A model generated the notes under the pieces. That model ran no database searches. It was not told where the DNA came from and worked only from the letters and a program-made list of their open reading frames with translations. Shown piece by piece: positions 26,728 to 39,320 of a DNA stretch of 64,000 bases; within the stretch, counting starts at the first letter, position 1, and every line of letters starts with the position of its first letter. Position numbers and translations under genes: made by a program. Location: contig JACGWO010000003.1 of the NCBI GenBank assembly GCA_034509735.1, positions 37,160,466 through 37,224,465 of the forward strand, written 5' to 3'. The DNA is from Sesamum alatum (lineage: Eukaryota; Streptophyta; Magnoliopsida; Lamiales; Pedaliaceae).

Positions 26728-27199
26728 CTATATTTAATCCGAAAAGTATATATTGTTATTATCGATGTAATTTGAATACAGTGTAACTTTAGGTCGTTAG
26801 CACTTTTGGTCCTATAACTTACTCCGTTTACACATTCAGTCATTTTTTTGACAAATTTAGTCCAACACATTTCAGATTTGGTCTTTTTTTGGCAAATTTA
26901 GTCTTGTGTTGACAAATTTGGTCCTAATGACATATAATTACAGGACAAAAAATGAGATCTATTCGAGTGAGAATGAGATCAAAATTATCAACATATGACT
27001 AAATTTGCCAAAAGAGGACTAAATGTGAGATGTTCAGGATTAAATTCGTAAAAAGAAAAGGATTAAATGTGTAAATAAAGTAAGTTACAAGACTAAAAGT
27101 GCTAACGACCTATAATTACAGGACTAAAAATATAATTTTGCGAAATATATTTAAGTTGAAAAGTATATATTGTTATTATTGTATGTAATTTGAATACAT
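26728..27199. mobile_element. Foldback element between ~53-bp direct repeats
   Basis: The core (about 26785-27143) is an imperfect palindrome: TTAGCACTTTTGGTCCTATA on the left mirrors ACTAAAAGTGCTAACGACCT on the right, and AAATTTAGTC-type blocks alternate between the arms. Outside the core, near-identical direct copies of ~53 bp (GAAAAGTATATATTGTTATT ... GTAATTTGAATACA) lie at 26728-26780 and 27146-27199. No coding capacity. Confidence 0.7.
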
Positions 27200-27870
27200 A
27201 TATATATAGGAATGTATATATGTATACATATATATTGGGTGATTTACATTAATATTTTTTTAAATTTAATTTAATTATAAATACATCCATGTTAAACAAA
27301 AAATACAATTACCTCCATTGAGGTTTCGAAAATATTACTCAATCCAAAAAGTATACAAGTATTTAAATATTCTCGTTCTTTTCCGATAAAAATAAAGAAA
27401 GAAAGAAAAAATATTAAATAAAATTTGGTAAAATAAACAAAATCGATTATATATACCATTTGGCACTCATTTTGTTTCTTTTCTTCTGTGTATTATCTTT
27501 CTTGTCTTCCTCATATATCTATATCTAACTAGTTTTTCACCTCTTTGTCGCCAGCAAGCTTCACTTTAAAGTAGTGTAACATTGGTGAAGTGACAAAGGG
27601 TGGCGTTACCTAAAGCGTCGTCCACAGGGTATTTTAGTTTTTTAAAAAAATGATCTGATTTCAATAAAAATTTTGAGGGTATTTTTAGAATGTTGCATGT
27701 GAAATTCGCCGAAACTCTATTGGATAAAGTGACATGTAAAACAAAACAAACATCAAATGCTTGTAATTGTGATTTCCAGTATAATAAATATGTATTTGTA
27801 ATTAGGTCACCTGATCAAATCAAATTTTATAGGATGTGAATGTAATTTGCCCCTACATATATTATACGGT
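27200..27870. other. Gene-free AT-rich DNA
   Basis: No gene or clear repeat boundary seen. Short TA-rich runs near 27200-27235. Confidence 0.35.
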
Positions 27871-28365
27871 TAACTATACTTAGATTCCTTCTAAAAATGC
27901 AAAATTATTTTTAAAAAAATTGAAATTTATTCTTACACCCCCTTTACAAATTTTTCATTTACACATGGCCCCCTTCCGTTAGGGTTTGGATGAAAAAAGC
28001 TGACATAAGCAAAAAAAAATTACATAAAATTTTAATTTTATCCCTCATTTAATATTTTCATGTATCTTTGTATACTTATAACGAGATAAATGTGATATAT
28101 ACATATAGGAGTGAGGTTAACATTATTACGATTTTTCCCCTATAAGTACAAAATTATTACATAGGAATATTAAATAAGGGGTAAAATTGAAAGTTTATGT
28201 AAATTTTTTGCTCAGGTCAGCATTTTTCCTCCAAATCCTAATAGAATGGGGTCCGATGTAAACAGATAATTTTTCAAGGGGGTGGAAGTGTAATTTCAAA
28301 CTTTTTTAGGGAAAAGGGTAATTTTCGCATTTTCAAAGGGAGTTTATGTGTAAATAACCCTGTGT
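27871..28365. mobile_element. Foldback MITE, family shared with 42488-42984
   Basis: Long imperfect inverted repeat. The left arm includes TTACACATGGCCCCCTTCCG and the right arm its mirror around GGGGTCCGATGTAAACAG. The middle carries an inverted pair around TACTTATA and TATAAGTACAAAATTATTAC. The same arms, order and spacing recur at 42488-42984. Non-coding. Confidence 0.75.
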
Positions 28366-29869
28366 TATATATATGAACTGAAAACTTGATTTTTTCAGTT
28401 TAATTAAATATAATTATTTCAATTTACATAAAAGTAAACGTTCAAATTTTTAGTTAATTCCCTTAATTTGACATAAAGTCATAAAGCATAAAGGGGCGGG
28501 GCAGGCATTTTATTTTTCTCATAATGTGATCTTTACCGTTGACTAATTTAATCCCAGTTCCTGAGGATCCGCAAAAGGAATAAACTCACACTGACAAAGA
28601 GAGGAATAAATTGACTTCCCCAAATTGTCTTTTTCATGAAAATTCATTTTATTAATTAATTATAATGTTATTTAACAACAATAATAATAATAATATGTAT
28701 GCGATTCTTGTGATGTTCTTCCTCCAGATATATACATTTGCTGTTTCTTAAGTATTCTAATGGAGGCGGATCCGATTTTGCTTCACAAGGGTTGAGTCTT
28801 TTTCCACACTAATTTGTATTTTATTACTAGTGTTTTTTTTTTTTTTTTTGTGCATATGTCTGTATATTTAGTATTACTCATAAAGAGTGTTCGGAATTAT
28901 TTTTATGAACTGGGAACGTGTGCAGAAAATATAAAAAGAAAGTAATTAATGCAAGACACAATATTTGATGTAATTATATTTAAACTTTATGTGATTTGAA
29001 AATTGCGTCTAATACTCTTAATATTTGTTTCAATCAAACAAATAGATACATATGTGAATAAATTTTCGTGTTTATTTGAATTTATCGAAACAAGAAAATA
29101 TTACAAGTAAACTCTTTGAATTCGATTAAATATTTGTAAGTGGGAAATCTCTACTTAAAACCTCTAATTCTTCAGTTCGAGAGCACAATCTTTGACTTTG
29201 GCAATTTCGGAGGTGAAACTTGACGTTTGACCTCTTTCGACGTTGACTTTGACTTTGAATGACGTTAATTCGGGGGTCGTTGACTTGTTCCCCGATTAAA
29301 CGTTATAAACTTGGAGATGTTCTTTTTGAACTTGAATATTTCTTAGTGGATTTGAGGCTTTAATCTTCTGTCAAGGTAGACTTGCTTCTTGATAACGTTA
29401 ATTCGCGGGTCTTTTGACTTCTTCTCCAATCAAACGTTGACTTTGGATGACTTCCGCGACGAACTCCTTGATTCTTGCCTTAAATGTCGTGGATCTTCCT
29501 TAATTTGCACTTGAGAGGATTTGGGGACTCTTGCTTGGTTCTTCACTTGTCTTTAATTGTGTCTTGAATGAGCTCCGGGGACCCCTTTATATAGCTGTCA
29601 AAGAGGTAGAGTCGTGGTGAACTTAAACACCTTTTGTATTATCTCTTTATAATTTAATTTAAAGAGATAAATACATTAAATATTTGACAAGATATGATTG
29701 GTCAATTTTGACATTATCTTTTTAATATTTGTATTTTCTAAAGAGATAAACATCAAAATTATTTATCTCAAATTGATTGGAATGTGAAATTTTGTTTGTC
29801 TACAACATATGTTGGTAAAATTAACAAAATTTGCTTACATCAGCAAAAAAATTGAGTTAAATTTATATT
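28366..29869. other. Gene-free region with W-box-core cluster
   Basis: No coding region supported. Within ~29190-29450 there are many TTGAC/GTCAA cores (for example CGTTGACTTTGACTTTGA), in a stretch of higher GC that might be the remnant of an LTR. A minus-strand TATA-like TATATAAAGG lies near 29585-29595. A poly(T) tract is at ~28838-28850. Confidence 0.4.
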
Positions 29870-30530
29870 TGCCCCCGATTGACTTACATACTTATTGTAG
29901 GTAAATAAATCTTTTCGGACCAAACTACCCTTATACATCTTCACATACATTTATACATTTCACACGCTGATGCAGGTGAAGAGGTACATCTTTACCCTTA
30001 TAAGGGTAGTTTGTTCATAAAAACTTCGTTTGCTCTACAATAAGTCAGTAATAAGTCGATTTTTTTAATTAAAAGCGATTAATTTTATTAATCGAAAGTA
30101 AAGTGATTACATTTAGTCATGTCGGCTATCAATATCGAACAGAGACAATTACAAACAATCAAATCAATAATATAATATCACACAAACTAATACCTAGCTA
30201 TTACAACAACAAATCATACCTACTATACAGAAGAAATAACATCAACTCACATAAGGGTTCGAACCCATGACCTCTAGGATCATGGCGCTTCAACTTCGCC
30301 AACTAAGCTAGGCCTCTTCGGCCCAGTAATAAGTCGACTTAGGGTAGATATGGATTCTCATTCAATTTTTTTTTGCTAATATCAACAATTAATTTTCTTA
30401 TATTGACTAACGGGTGATCTATTTGTTGGGAAACAAACGTCAAAAGTACTAAATGGAATTTCCTAAACTACAAAAGATCTATGTATAAGTACACCAAACC
30501 TCAAATCATGACGCTATAATACCATCCCTA
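29870..30530. repeat. Dispersed foldback repeat 'R', interrupted by a SINE
   Basis: A palindromic block (left arm ACCAAACTACCCTTATACAT, right arm ACCCTTATAAGGGTAGTTTG) followed by a conserved tail (GGAAACAAACGTCAAAAGTA ...). The same block and tail recur at ~48795-49165 and ~56140-56520, with fragments at 47656-47770 and 48020-48090. Here it is split by the SINE at 30060-30323. Confidence 0.75.
30060..30323 (-). mobile_element. tRNA-derived SINE, intact, perfect 14-bp TSD
   Basis: Read on the minus strand it starts GGCCGAAGAGGCCTAGCTTA, has a B box GGGTTCGAACCC near 30255, and ends in an AT-rich tail (poly-T at 30060-30066 on the plus strand). Flanked by perfect 14-base duplications CAGTAATAAGTCGA at 30046-30059 and 30324-30337. 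Same family as 44849-45121. Confidence 0.93.
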
Positions 30531-30952
30531 AACTATATATGAATCAAAGAAACACCACAAATTATGCAGCAAACCTACTACTTTTCTTGCAGAAATTGAT
30601 TGAAAATACTAATTTGTAGATTGTACCAATGAACCCTATTGTGCATATATAAATGAAATAAATCTTTTCAACATGGCAAATGAATGTGCAAAGTGAACTA
30701 TACATGTGCATAAAGCGTTTGTATTATGACAGAGAAAAAACCAATGCAACTGATCATCAAGAGGGAATAGTTGACTATACTTAATTAATTCTCACGAGTC
30801 TCTGATGATGTCTGCACACAACATACGGACTTTGTACTTGTTTTTCATAGTCACTAGCTTCTCCTCTCATTCTTACATTATAATATACATATGTTTAGAT
30901 ATGTTTTGCCTGTTAAACTTAATCTTATGCAACGTAAGCTGTAATAATATCT

Positions 30953-30971
30953 TATATATATAGAAGTTGAC
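30953..30971 (+). promoter_or_regulatory. Putative TATA region of the PIRL gene
   Basis: TATATATA at 30953-30960 lies ~80 bases before the chosen start codon; a W-box core TTGACC follows at ~30967. Position fits a core promoter; function is inferred. Confidence 0.4.
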
Positions 30972-31038
30972 CTTGTTCATCATGTATATGTGCATCGTTG
31001 ATGCGTATTCCGAAATAGATACATTCGTATCATTGGTT

Positions 31039-32663
31039 ATGAGTATGGATACGAGGAATAAGAGGCGGATGCAGGCGGGGAGCAGAAGGAGGCGTGTGAT
31101 AGAGGAAGACGAAAACAATAAGTACGAAACCGTTGATCTTAGTGGGATGTGTTTGTATGCCATCTCTAATCTCCCTCTCAATTTAGCCATCATCTCCAAG
31201 TTAGACCTCTCCAACAACAATCTCCAGGTATGTATTTATACTTGTGAGTTTGCAAGAAACGCGAAGAGGAAGAAGAAGAAGAAGAAAATCGCGCTTATGT
31301 TATTACATCTTGTGATCAAGAATGTAGGAATTTAAATTCTTGACGGAGTAGTGATCAATGTTTCTTTTATTTAGTTCTTGTTCTGTTTCGTTGCCCGGTT
31401 GACAGAGTATTCCAGAATCATTGACAGCACGGCTACTGAATGTGGTCGTCTTAGACGTGCGCTCCAATCAGCTCAACTCCCTCCCAAATTCGATAGGATG
31501 TCTGTCGAAGCTCAAGGTTTTGAACGTATCGGGCAATCTTCTTCAGTCACTTCCTAGAACCATAGAGAACTGCAGGTCTGCAATATGCCTCCTCTTTGTT
31601 TATTGCAAATGTTAATTTTATAGCCTAATTTCACTGTCATATTCTTGCCTGTCTGTCTGTGTGAAGACCAAGTTATCAGATAGGTTTCTTGTGATATTAT
31701 CTGTGCTATCAACTACTGGTTATCACCAGAAACAAAAAAGTCAACTTTTCATTGTGTTTAGCCAAAGCAAGATCATGATCAAGAATGTAATAATAAAATA
31801 AACATTGCCAGCCAATCAGCCTTATCTTTGCAACAGATATTTGCAGCTTCTGTTTGATTCAAGCACATGTTTACGACTAATACGATTAATTTAATACCGG
31901 GTTATCCTGTCATTATCATAACGTTTATATCGAACAAGCCCTTAATTATTTCACAATGTTTAATTATCTTTATGCATATAATTAAATCTGCAGATCTCTT
32001 GAAGAGCTGAATGCCAACTTCAACAAGTTAAGCCAATTACCAGACACAATAGGATTTGAGCTAGAAAATCTGAAATACCTTTATGTCAACTCCAACAAGC
32101 TTTCGTTCCTCCCTAACTCGACCTCCCACTTGACCAATCTACGAGTGCTAGACGTGCGTCTCAACTGCCTCAGGTCTCTCCCTGAAGATCTTGAAAACCT
32201 CATAAAACTTCAAGTCCTCAATGTCAGCCAAAATTTTCACTACCTGACTACACTTCCATACTCCATAGGCCTTCTCATCTCTCTAGTCGAATTGGACGTG
32301 AGCTACAACAGGATCACAGCCCTACCGGAGTCCATCATCTGTCTCAAGAAGCTGCAGAAGCTGAGCGTTGAAGGGAATCCGCTCGTCTCGCCTCCCATGG
32401 ACGTTATCAAGCAGGGATTGGATGTCGTCAAAGAGTATTTGTGTGATAAGATAAACGGGAGGACACATGAGAACTCGAGCAAGAAGACATCGTTGTTTGG
32501 GAAGCTGGCAAAATGGGGTAGTTTTAATGGTGTAAATGCATCTCATGTTGATGGTAGAGAAGGGCTTGTTACGCTAAGTCCTAGGAGGTCAGTTGATGGT
32601 CTGGCTTCGCCACGGTACATGGGGATGTTTTCTCCAAGACGACTCTTTTCGCCTAAGTCTTGA
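31039..32663 (+). CDS. PIRL: Plant intracellular Ras-group-related LRR protein (PIRL)
   Basis: Three coding exons: 31039-31227, 31406-31575, 31994-32663, giving 342 residues. After a basic, Arg-rich N-terminus come about nine leucine-rich repeats of the Ras-group type (residues ~45-260): LxxLxVxxNxLxxLPxxIxxL units such as [30 protein letters not shown] and [17 protein letters not shown]-terminal tail ends [18 protein letters not shown], which I associate with the PIRL6/7/8 branch. PIRLs are soluble, plant-specific relatives of Shoc2-like scaffold proteins; some Arabidopsis members act in gametophyte development. There is no signal peptide or kinase, so it is not a receptor. The start is uncertain: ATGs at 31039, 31045 and an upstream in-frame 30967 are all possible; the TATA position favours 31039 or 31045. 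Confidence 0.92.
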
Positions 32664-33050
32664 AGTTGTGCACATGAAACGTCCTCGTTTTTCTTGGTCT
32701 TTTCGCTGTAACATAGGTATTGATGTGCATGCATGTATAGTTACCTTCATAGTATGTTGTTTTGGTGTGTTTGTAATGTAATGTTTAAGACATTCTTGAT
32801 TGTTTATTATCTGGCCAAGAGTGAGAAGATGTTCATCTGGGGTTGCGTTGGCCGTGTTTTCTTATGTTATGAGTATGCTCTTTGTTCGCAATCTTGGTTT
32901 ACTCCCATCTTCTCTTCTCTGATTTGGTTTATGGGGAAGAAGAGATTTTTACGTTTTAATGTAATGCGATGAATTTTGGACATCTTGAGGGACCCTTTTG
33001 TTTAGTTTGACTCTTAATGCTATAGTTACATTCTTAAAGAAAAAGACAAG

Positions 33051-33087
<37 letters not shown>

Positions 33088-33371
33088 AGACAATCAGCTT
33101 CATATGGCTACTAAGTGGCATGAGATACCTTGAAATTTCTAATAAGCCATTGTCATAAGACAAGAAACAAGAAGACGGCAAACGCCGAGGATAATCGTAA
33201 CCAAGCATATCCAATAAGAAAGGTCCATACGATAAACAGACTTATCTTGAATCAGGGATGTAGCTAATCGTCGACGAGTCACATTAATGATATAGGACAA
33301 AAAATTATACCAAAAGTTTATAACCTCAGAGGCATTGTTGCAGACATATGTTGCTAATTTGTAATTTTCCA
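32664..33371. other. Convergent 3' intergenic region with poly(A) tract
   Basis: Holds the 3'UTRs of the PIRL gene (+) and the Nopp140-like gene (-). An uninterrupted run of more than 30 A lies at ~33051-33086; it could be a retroposon tail, but no retroposon body or target duplication was identified. Confidence 0.5.
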
Positions 33372-36300
33372 TCATTCCTCATCAGAATAGTTAAACTTTA
33401 CGGAGTGGGATTGCAAGTCAATTTGTCCTCCTCTATAGCTACCGCGCTTCTTCTTTGTTTTTTCATGTCGGAAGTCCCTGGATACGGCAGAAAGGCAGGA
33501 AAGATAAATCATTTACTCTCATTTTCATATATACCGATAAAGTAATCTAGACATAAATGAAAGCTTAGCAATTAAACTTCTTAGGCCAAACTCAGAAGGA
33601 AAGCATAGTCATGAGATTAAAGGAAATAATAAAAAACAGTAACAAGCAATAGTAAAAATAATTGAGACAAGTAATCATTTCTATAATATAAGAAACCTGG
33701 AAAAATGAATTGAGGAGAAGCTTCAAGCTTTTGGAAAAACAAGGGGAAGAGAAAAAAACTGAAGGCGGCAGAATTTCAACAAGTTTGGCATCATAAATAG
33801 AGGACAAATATTGCAACCACTCCCTAGGAAATTACAACAGATTGAATGACCTCTCACTTTTCTATGCCAAGTTGGGACATCCCTATTGGTATATAAATAT
33901 GTTGAAAATCTGAAAATAGTTGGGGATAATTTTGGTTGCCCTGTGAAATAATGCAACAGGAGAGAAAAATTCACTACTTCTGTTTCAGGATTTTGCTACC
34001 CAATCCCGAGAGAAAGTAAGGAAACACTAATTTGCATAGAAGAGATGCAAAATGATTTCTAAAGAAAGAAAATGCAGACACCAGATCTCTGACAACTGAG
34101 ATCTACATGTGCTATATGATTTAATTGAAAATCATTCCTGTCAAGTATGACGACCAAAGGACTTCTCTCACAGATTATATGTTGGTGCACGGAAGCAAGT
34201 TCGTTCACCCAATGTGTTCCTGTTGGCGTTCTAATTTTAGCATTATAATGTATCATTCCTGTGAACCTTCTTCTTATCAATCCAGTTCTTTATTCCAGAA
34301 CTTTGAAAATTATAGATATTCAATCTTTAGCAACACACAGAAACACACCTTCCTTTGACTTGTCCCAAAACTTCTTGAGCTTTTGCGCCATAACCAATAT
34401 CTGCACCATCCTGAAATAAACAGAAAACCACAAATGAATATCATATGCCAGAATCACAACGGATATGATGCTTGCTTTTCCAGTGATCAACAAAAGTCAA
34501 TTTTGTGACCATGTGATGAGAGATCCTCGCTATTTGTGCTACCATATAGAACTCATGTATACATGCACAACCAAATATGAAACATAATTAGAAAATAAAA
34601 CAAAGGAGAGGCAACAAACCTTTGCCCAGTAAGAATTATCTTGGAGCCTCTCATCAACAAACTCCACCTCTTCAACTTTCACTCTTTGAAATGCATTCAC
34701 CGTTTTTGGCTGCAAAAGACCAGCAAAGTTGTCCCTTGAAGAAACTTTTAGCAGTTGATATATTCCCAGCATGAAGGTAAAGAAAACATTTTCATCTCTT
34801 ATGGGACGAGAGTTATTTTCACATTCTAAACAAAGAATAAACAAAATAAGACTGAAGACAACAAGAAGTCATCAGCAAACCTATAAGGACCAGGGAAGAA
34901 AGAGAGGCCGCACATGCTAAATTCTGAACATGCATGAGCTAGTATGCTCAAATACATGTCACAACAAACACATCTACAATTCAGGATAGGTTAAATGTTA
35001 TTTTACTATTTCTACCACAGGCTGCTAAAGATAAATGCCATTTTCCTTTCCTTAGTCCCTTTTCCAAAATCTAAGAATAAATTAATTTGCAAAAATAGTT
35101 TTACGTAATGACAGATAATTCATTGTTAGTATTGCTCCAGTTTATTATACAACCTTAAACAAAAAGTGAATGAAATGAGCGACCAAAACAAACCTATAAT
35201 CTAAACCACCATGACCTTCAATTTAGATTATGCCTATATGCAAGTTGTATTCAGTTGCTTTTAGTACAGGAAATGTATACCTTTGAATAAAAAATGCAAA
35301 TCCTGTGCTAATATGAGATCCATTCAACATAACCAGTAATGCCCACTTTAAGAATTAGCACCGATCAAGATACAACACAAAAGCTGTAAATTATGAGGAT
35401 ACTGATAAACAAATATACAACATACCTCAGCGGAATTTTTGTGCTGTTTCCTTGCAGATTTTGGCTGACCTGATTTATCCACTCCATTGTTGTTAAGAGT
35501 AGATTTAGTGTTTTCATCAGTTTGTTTATCATTGCAATTCTCAGAACCCACTTGACCAGCTTGGAACCGTTCCTCTTTGTTTTGTCCACCAGATTTTCCG
35601 TTGGCTCCGGATGGGTTTATCTGCTTTAGAACATCTTTGCCTTCTTCCAGACTTTTAGTCTTTTTAGGCTTTGATTCTTCAACTGCTACTTCAAGATCAA
35701 GCTGATTTTCATTTTCATCAGGAGCCATTCTTTTTCTTTTCTTGGATGCCTTTTTCGATTCATCAACCTCATCTTCTGCAGCTTCAACTGATCTCTTTTT
35801 AGATTTCTTATCCACAGTGGTTTCTCTTTTATGTTTCGACTCGGTCACCTCAGGTATTGCATCAGTTTGGTTTTCATTGTCATCCAATGGCTCTGACATC
35901 AACTTGTTTTTCTTTTTCTTCTTGTCTTTCTTTTTCTTAGTCGAATGATCCGTTGTTGATTCACAAAATTTTTCATCATTGGATTCCTTTGTTGCTTTAG
36001 ATTTCTGGTCACCGAGACTGAGACCATCAGATGTCTTGTATCTCTGGTCCTCATCCTCTTTGCCATTCACCTTTCCGTTCGTGGCTATATCTTCATGTGG
36101 TCTTCCCGTGTCAGTGACTGCCACGTCCCCTTTACTTTTTTTCTTCTTCTTCTTACTCCCAATTTCTTCAGATGCTGTACCAATTGCACCTCCATTTGTT
36201 TCTGTTGCGTTAACAACCCCAACTTCTGTGAAAACAAGTCTCCAGTGTGAATGAAGTTTCATCTACCATCCAGGTAGTACAAGCAGTACGAGATGATGGG

Positions 36301-38162
36301 GGAACAATATTGCTTACCTTGCTTCTTTTGGGATTTTAAGTCTTCATGAGCACCAGTACTGCATAAAAGAGGAGCTCAACACCATTAGAATCAAAATTGA
36401 ACTTTGATTCTCAATAATATAAGCACCATGACCAAGGCACACAGGGAAACAACGACATAAGGCTTTGTTTGTTTTCATGTTTTGGCTATTCCAGATAGCC
36501 AACAACATTTCAAATATTTGTCTATAAGATTATATTTTTACAAGATGCCCAGTTCAGTGTGTTTAATTTATTTTTTATTTATCTTACGCTAATACAAAAT
36601 ACAAAACCAAACATATCAAAAACTCTAAAATGCACATATGTATCTCCATCTTTTTCTTTCTATCCTACAGAATTAGGGAGAGAAAAAACTTAAATGATAA
36701 GACCAAAAAGAATTATTTCGGAGGAGAGGACGATGAAAACACAAATAGCGAGAGTCAGATTAACAATAAAAAAGGAGGCCAGCCACAACCCCTTGTGGAA
36801 ACACGGACCTTGTTGAAGTTTCCCTTAAGTCACTATATACGAAATTCATGTTCTCATGCCTCAGCACAAACATATGCTATTCATTGTAAACCAGAAGTAG
36901 CACGCATCAACCGTTGACAGCACAGCACGTATATTTGAAGTACAAAAACATAAATGAGATTTACATCAATCAAGTATAACATAAGCCAATCAGTCCGAAC
37001 TAAATTTAATAAATGTTGCGCACAAGTATCATCCTACACAAGACCTGAGCATGTCTAAATTAATCTCAATCAACCTTCAGTGTAATATAAGTCTGTAATT
37101 ACATCAATAGACTCTATACAAAAGGTACAAAAACATAAATGAGATTTACATCAATCAAGTATAACATAAGCCAATTAGTCCGAACTAAATTTAATAAATG
37201 TTGCGCACAAGTATCATCCTACACAAGACCTGAGCATGTCTAAATTAATCTCAATCAACCTTCAGTGTAATATAAGTCTGTAATTACATCAATAGACTCT
37301 ATACAAAAGGGCATTCTAATATTGAAACTTCAGAATATTACAAGGAAAGAACATGACGAACTATTATCACTCAAACTGGCTCTCTGTTGTAGGAAAAGGA
37401 GTTTACACATCAAAAAGCATTCTCAATCACTGAGGAACTAATTGGGATTAAGCTATATTTTATACTAATATAAATTAAAATGCTAAGAATAAAAAACGTA
37501 ACTTGCTGAATAGCTTACCAAATCTCTTGATACTTGGAGAAAATCTCATTCAAGTTAAGCGCTTTAGCCTTCCAATTGTCATCCTGAACCAAAGAAATGT
37601 ATCAACTACAGAGCTCTGGCAAAACAAAATCTGTAAGGCATACTTCTGGGGAAAAAAAACCAAGTTCAATATCCAAAGTTACACATCAAAGATTTCATTT
37701 TTTCTGATTATTTTTTCCCAAATCCTGTAAAAGAAAAAAAATTGCCAGAGCGTGGCAACCATTCGAGAAGGCACAACCCGCAATGCACTCCGTACAACGT
37801 TAACCTTTACCGGCCACATTTTGCTCTAGTTATCAAATTCAATCCCTTTTATCATGCGATACCATAACAAACACATAGATGGCCACACATACATACAGAG
37901 ACACACGTCACTATATACAGACCTCAACTTGAGTTGCGGAGAGGAAGCGTTTGAGGACTTTGGAAAAGCCCTTATTTTCGAGCCACAGCGCGACGGAACA
38001 GACTAGAATGGACTCGTCTTCAGGCTTCAATTCAACCGCGTTCTTCGCCATTGGCTTCTGTACTGCTAGGTTTCTCTGCTGCTGCTCCAAGAGGAGAACT
38101 TGGCGAGGCTTAAACGCAGTCAGGAACGATGAGCTAGGGCTTATGACACTGCTTCCGCGCAT
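33372..38162 (-). CDS. NOPP140-like: LisH / SRP40 C-terminal domain nucleolar protein (Nopp140-like)
   Basis: Seven coding exons on the minus strand: 38162-37923, 37583-37519, 36358-36318, 36225-35426, 34709-34620, 34410-34349, 33477-33372, giving 467 residues. A LisH-like segment (about 49-80, ILVCSVALWLENKGFSKVLK) is followed by a long exon (about 116-382) of Lys-rich and acidic clusters (KKKKKKSK, KKKKDKKKKKNK, KKRKR), typical of a disordered nucleolar protein. The C-terminus is an SRP40/Nopp140 domain: VNAFQRVKVEEVEF, YWAKDGADIGYGAKAQEVLG, and RDFRHEKTKKKRGSYRGG ending in SDEE. Nopp140 proteins shuttle between nucleolus and Cajal bodies and assist snoRNP/RNA polymerase I work. The start at 38162 is favoured because it keeps FKPRQVLLLEQQ; an internal ATG at 38051 is possible. 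Arabidopsis At5g57120 is the closest protein I know. Confidence 0.93.
36940..37309. repeat. Two 185-bp tandem copies in Nopp140-like intron 2
   Basis: Units 36940-37124 and 37125-37309 are nearly identical; one clear difference is CCAATCAGTC versus CCAATTAGTC. They lie within the intron between 37519 and 36358. The very high identity says either a recent tandem duplication or an assembly duplication. Confidence 0.93.
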
Positions 38163-38589
38163 AAAATACGCTTATATGCAGGCCTGGAGAACCCTGAGCG
38201 TTCTTCCTTCGAGCGAGCAGAGGAGGAAGGGTTTTGGAAATTGGAAGGTTTATATATTACCACCGTATATAAGTGAGATTTGTTAGGGTTTTGACCTGCA
38301 TTATATGCTGTTCTCTCTGCTTTGGGTGTGGTACCTTTTCGTTGCAGCTTGTGGCATTGGCGTTGCCGCGGAATTGCTCTCTTCGGCGCAATCTAGCAAG
38401 CATACACTATGGCGCACTCACATGCGCATAAAAATTATATTAAAAAAATTAATATTTACATAAATTATTTATTTACCAAAAAACATTGAATTGAACTTTA
38501 TATTTAAAAGTTAGGTAAGAATTATTTTGAATTAAATATTAGATGTAATGATGAATGAAAAGCAAAATAGAACGGCAATAAACTTATTT
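38163..38589. other. Nopp140-like promoter side
   Basis: Upstream of the minus-strand gene. On the minus strand a TATA-like TATATAA occurs near 38250-38270. A purine-rich stretch follows the likely leader. No other gene. Confidence 0.4.
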
Positions 38590-39320
38590 TTTTGGTTGAA
38601 GATAAATTTTATTAAGTAAAAAAAAATAATATACAACAGGTAGCACTTTATCGTTGCCCTCTGCCATGCAATCTTCAAAGATTTTATATACATGAATTAC
38701 TAATATGGAGTCCAGTTTATAGTGAGCTAATATTTTTAGTCGAATCTGTTCGACCACTATATTAGCTATTGTCTGTGGGTCTTGAATCGACTGTTGGAAC
38801 CTTCTCATGTTGCGTTCTGCCCATAGATGATGGACCATTTGCCGCATTTACAAGGTGTTTTCCACGCTATCTTCTCGTCGCCCACTGAATTCCCGTATGC
38901 CACACTAGCTATGGCCACTTCCACGAAACCAAACGTCTTATACACCGAATACATGCTGCCGCAAAGGCATACTCGGTAGGTGAGCATGGGACTCTTCCAC
39001 CTGCTCGTTGCATAAGACACAACTTACATCCCTTCCCGCAAACCAAGGCTTGTCAAACGTCGGAAGTCTCTCTTGTATAGCTAGCCACAAGATGAAAACA
39101 TTACAAGGGATCTTGAGGGGGCCGTCCAGTAGCCCACTCCACACAACGACGGCGTAGACGAATTGAACAGGCGGTAGGCATCGACAGTGCTGAAAGCGTC
39201 GTCGCTCGCCAGTGAACTGCATCAACTCCCCTTTGGAGTGGCGGCAGCTCTTGCTGAATTTCCAGCAGGATATCCGATAGGTTCGATTGACAGCTCCATC
39301 GACCATCTATGATAACCACA
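38590..39320 (-). pseudogene. Degenerate LINE fragment (zinc-binding domain of a non-LTR reverse transcriptase)
   Basis: Read on the minus strand, frames switch repeatedly but give the recognisable C-terminal zinc-binding region of plant LINE polyproteins: WSGLLDGPLKIPCNVFILWL then LPTFDKPWFAGRDVSCVLCN (CxxC) with a downstream His. HHLWAERNMRRFQQ follows near 38840-38790. There are stops and frameshifts throughout, so this is a dead, 5'-truncated copy. It is a different lineage member from the LINE pieces at 48 and 53 kb. Confidence 0.8.

Noticed and set aside
26571..26870. 99-residue minus-strand ORF
   Set aside because: Runs into a foldback repeat, has odd composition and no motif; likely chance.
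30240..30310. tRNA gene (B box GGTTCGAACCC)
   Set aside because: It sits inside a SINE with a 14-bp target duplication, and the cloverleaf cannot be closed.
35742..36254. Plus-strand ORFs rich in Phe/Ser
   Set aside because: Mirror images of the Lys-rich exon of the Nopp140-like gene.
38590..39320. Functional host gene
   Set aside because: The readable parts are reverse-transcriptase zinc-binding motifs in shifting frames with stops: a LINE relic.
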